Below are positions 13,114 through 13,210 of a stretch of DNA of 13,210 bases, piece by piece. A program made the translations under genes and the position numbers. The notes beneath the pieces were generated by a model that was given only the letters and a program-made list of their open reading frames with translations, was not told where the DNA came from and searched no databases. This DNA comes from CAZUMH01 sp964621645 (GTDB lineage: Bacteria; Zhuqueibacterota; QNDG01; JAGLOF01). Every line of letters begins with the position of its first letter. The first letter of the stretch is position 1. The stretch lies in assembly GCA_964621645.1 (NCBI GenBank), contig CAZUMH010000093.1:1-13210 (forward strand). The letters run 5' to 3'.

Positions 13114-13148
13114 AAAAAGGGTTCACATAAAGATTGTGAACCCTTTTT
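13114..13148. terminator. Bidirectional terminator between the Smr gene and the tRNA-Pro gene
   Basis: A perfect 14-bp inverted repeat (AAAAAGGGTTCACA at 13114-13127, TGTGAACCCTTTTT at 13135-13148) with a 7-base loop. The right arm runs into T6 and the left arm begins with A5. It can therefore end the plus-strand Smr transcript and the minus-strand tRNA transcript. Confidence 0.85.
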
Positions 13149-13210
13149 TGGTCGGGGCGGAGAGATTTGAACTCTCGACCTCATCGTCCCGAACGATGCG
13201 CGCTGACCGG
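13149..13210 (-). tRNA. tRNA-Pro (anticodon CGG), 5' end cut by the window
   Basis: The last 62 bases, read on the minus strand, are the 3' portion of a tRNA. An encoded CCA is at 13151-13149. The 3' acceptor strand CGCCCCG with discriminator A is at 13159-13152. The T stem GAGAG/CTCTC has the loop TTCAAAT (13176-13160). The variable region is 13181-13177. The anticodon stem CATCG/CGATG encloses the loop TTCGGGA with anticodon CGG (13191-13189). Part of the D loop (CCGGTCAGCGCG) is also present. The 5' acceptor strand, expected to be CGGGGCG, lies outside the window. The anticodon reads proline CCG codons. Confidence 0.93.

Noticed and set aside
1..13210. Mobile element, prophage or defence island
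   Set aside because: No transposase, integrase, phage structural, nuclease-helicase or toxin-antitoxin gene was recognised on either strand, and composition does not shift sharply.

Overview
The window looks like a chromosomal contig or scaffold piece from an uncultured member of the FCB group (Bacteroidota, Ignavibacteria, Calditrichota and Marinimicrobia relatives). Three things suggest this. The primary-type sigma factor is short and lacks region 1.1, as in Bacteroidota. A giant secreted protein ends in a YPNPFNPSTTI-type T9SS/FlgD-like C-terminal domain. Most promoter regions carry a TTG-N20-TAnnTT arrangement close to the Bacteroidota -33/-7 consensus. Unlike typical Bacteroidota, many genes also have clear Shine-Dalgarno sequences, which fits a deeper FCB lineage better. 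The phylum itself cannot be fixed from this sequence. A run of 10 N inside one gene shows that this is a scaffolded draft, probably a MAG.

Layout. Positions 1-1091 hold the end of a small membrane protein and a 175-aa protein resembling DUF6913/heptosyltransferase-like proteins, closed by a bidirectional terminator. Positions 1092-3048 (minus) hold an M23 peptidoglycan endopeptidase with a membrane anchor and coiled coil, and the RpoD-like sigma factor. A divergent pair of promoters at about 3120-3160 serves the sigma gene and a 140-aa secreted FnIII-like protein, whose stop codon overlaps that of a convergent alpha/beta hydrolase (3584-4300, minus). Positions 4520-5491 encode a TPR lipoprotein followed by a strong terminator.

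Positions 5770-10620 are one gene for a roughly 1616-residue secreted protein: an N-terminal eight-repeat domain (probable eight-bladed beta-propeller), five tandem FnIII-like domains, four to five cadherin/VCBS-like domains and a T9SS sorting domain. A sigma-54-like element lies directly upstream. Then follow, all on the plus strand, a 67-aa DksA-type zinc finger protein, a secreted CAP-domain protein broken by the assembly gap, a classical SDR oxidoreductase and a stand-alone Smr-domain protein. A shared hairpin terminator separates these from a tRNA-Pro(CGG) gene on the minus strand that runs off the end of the window.

Most of the content is cell-envelope or housekeeping material (wall hydrolase, lipoprotein, secreted adhesin-like protein, sigma factor). 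I found no prophage, transposon, CRISPR array or obvious defence system. The most interesting features are the architecture of the giant secreted protein, the consistent promoter signature, and a CAP gene whose reading frame shows the N gap to be nominal.
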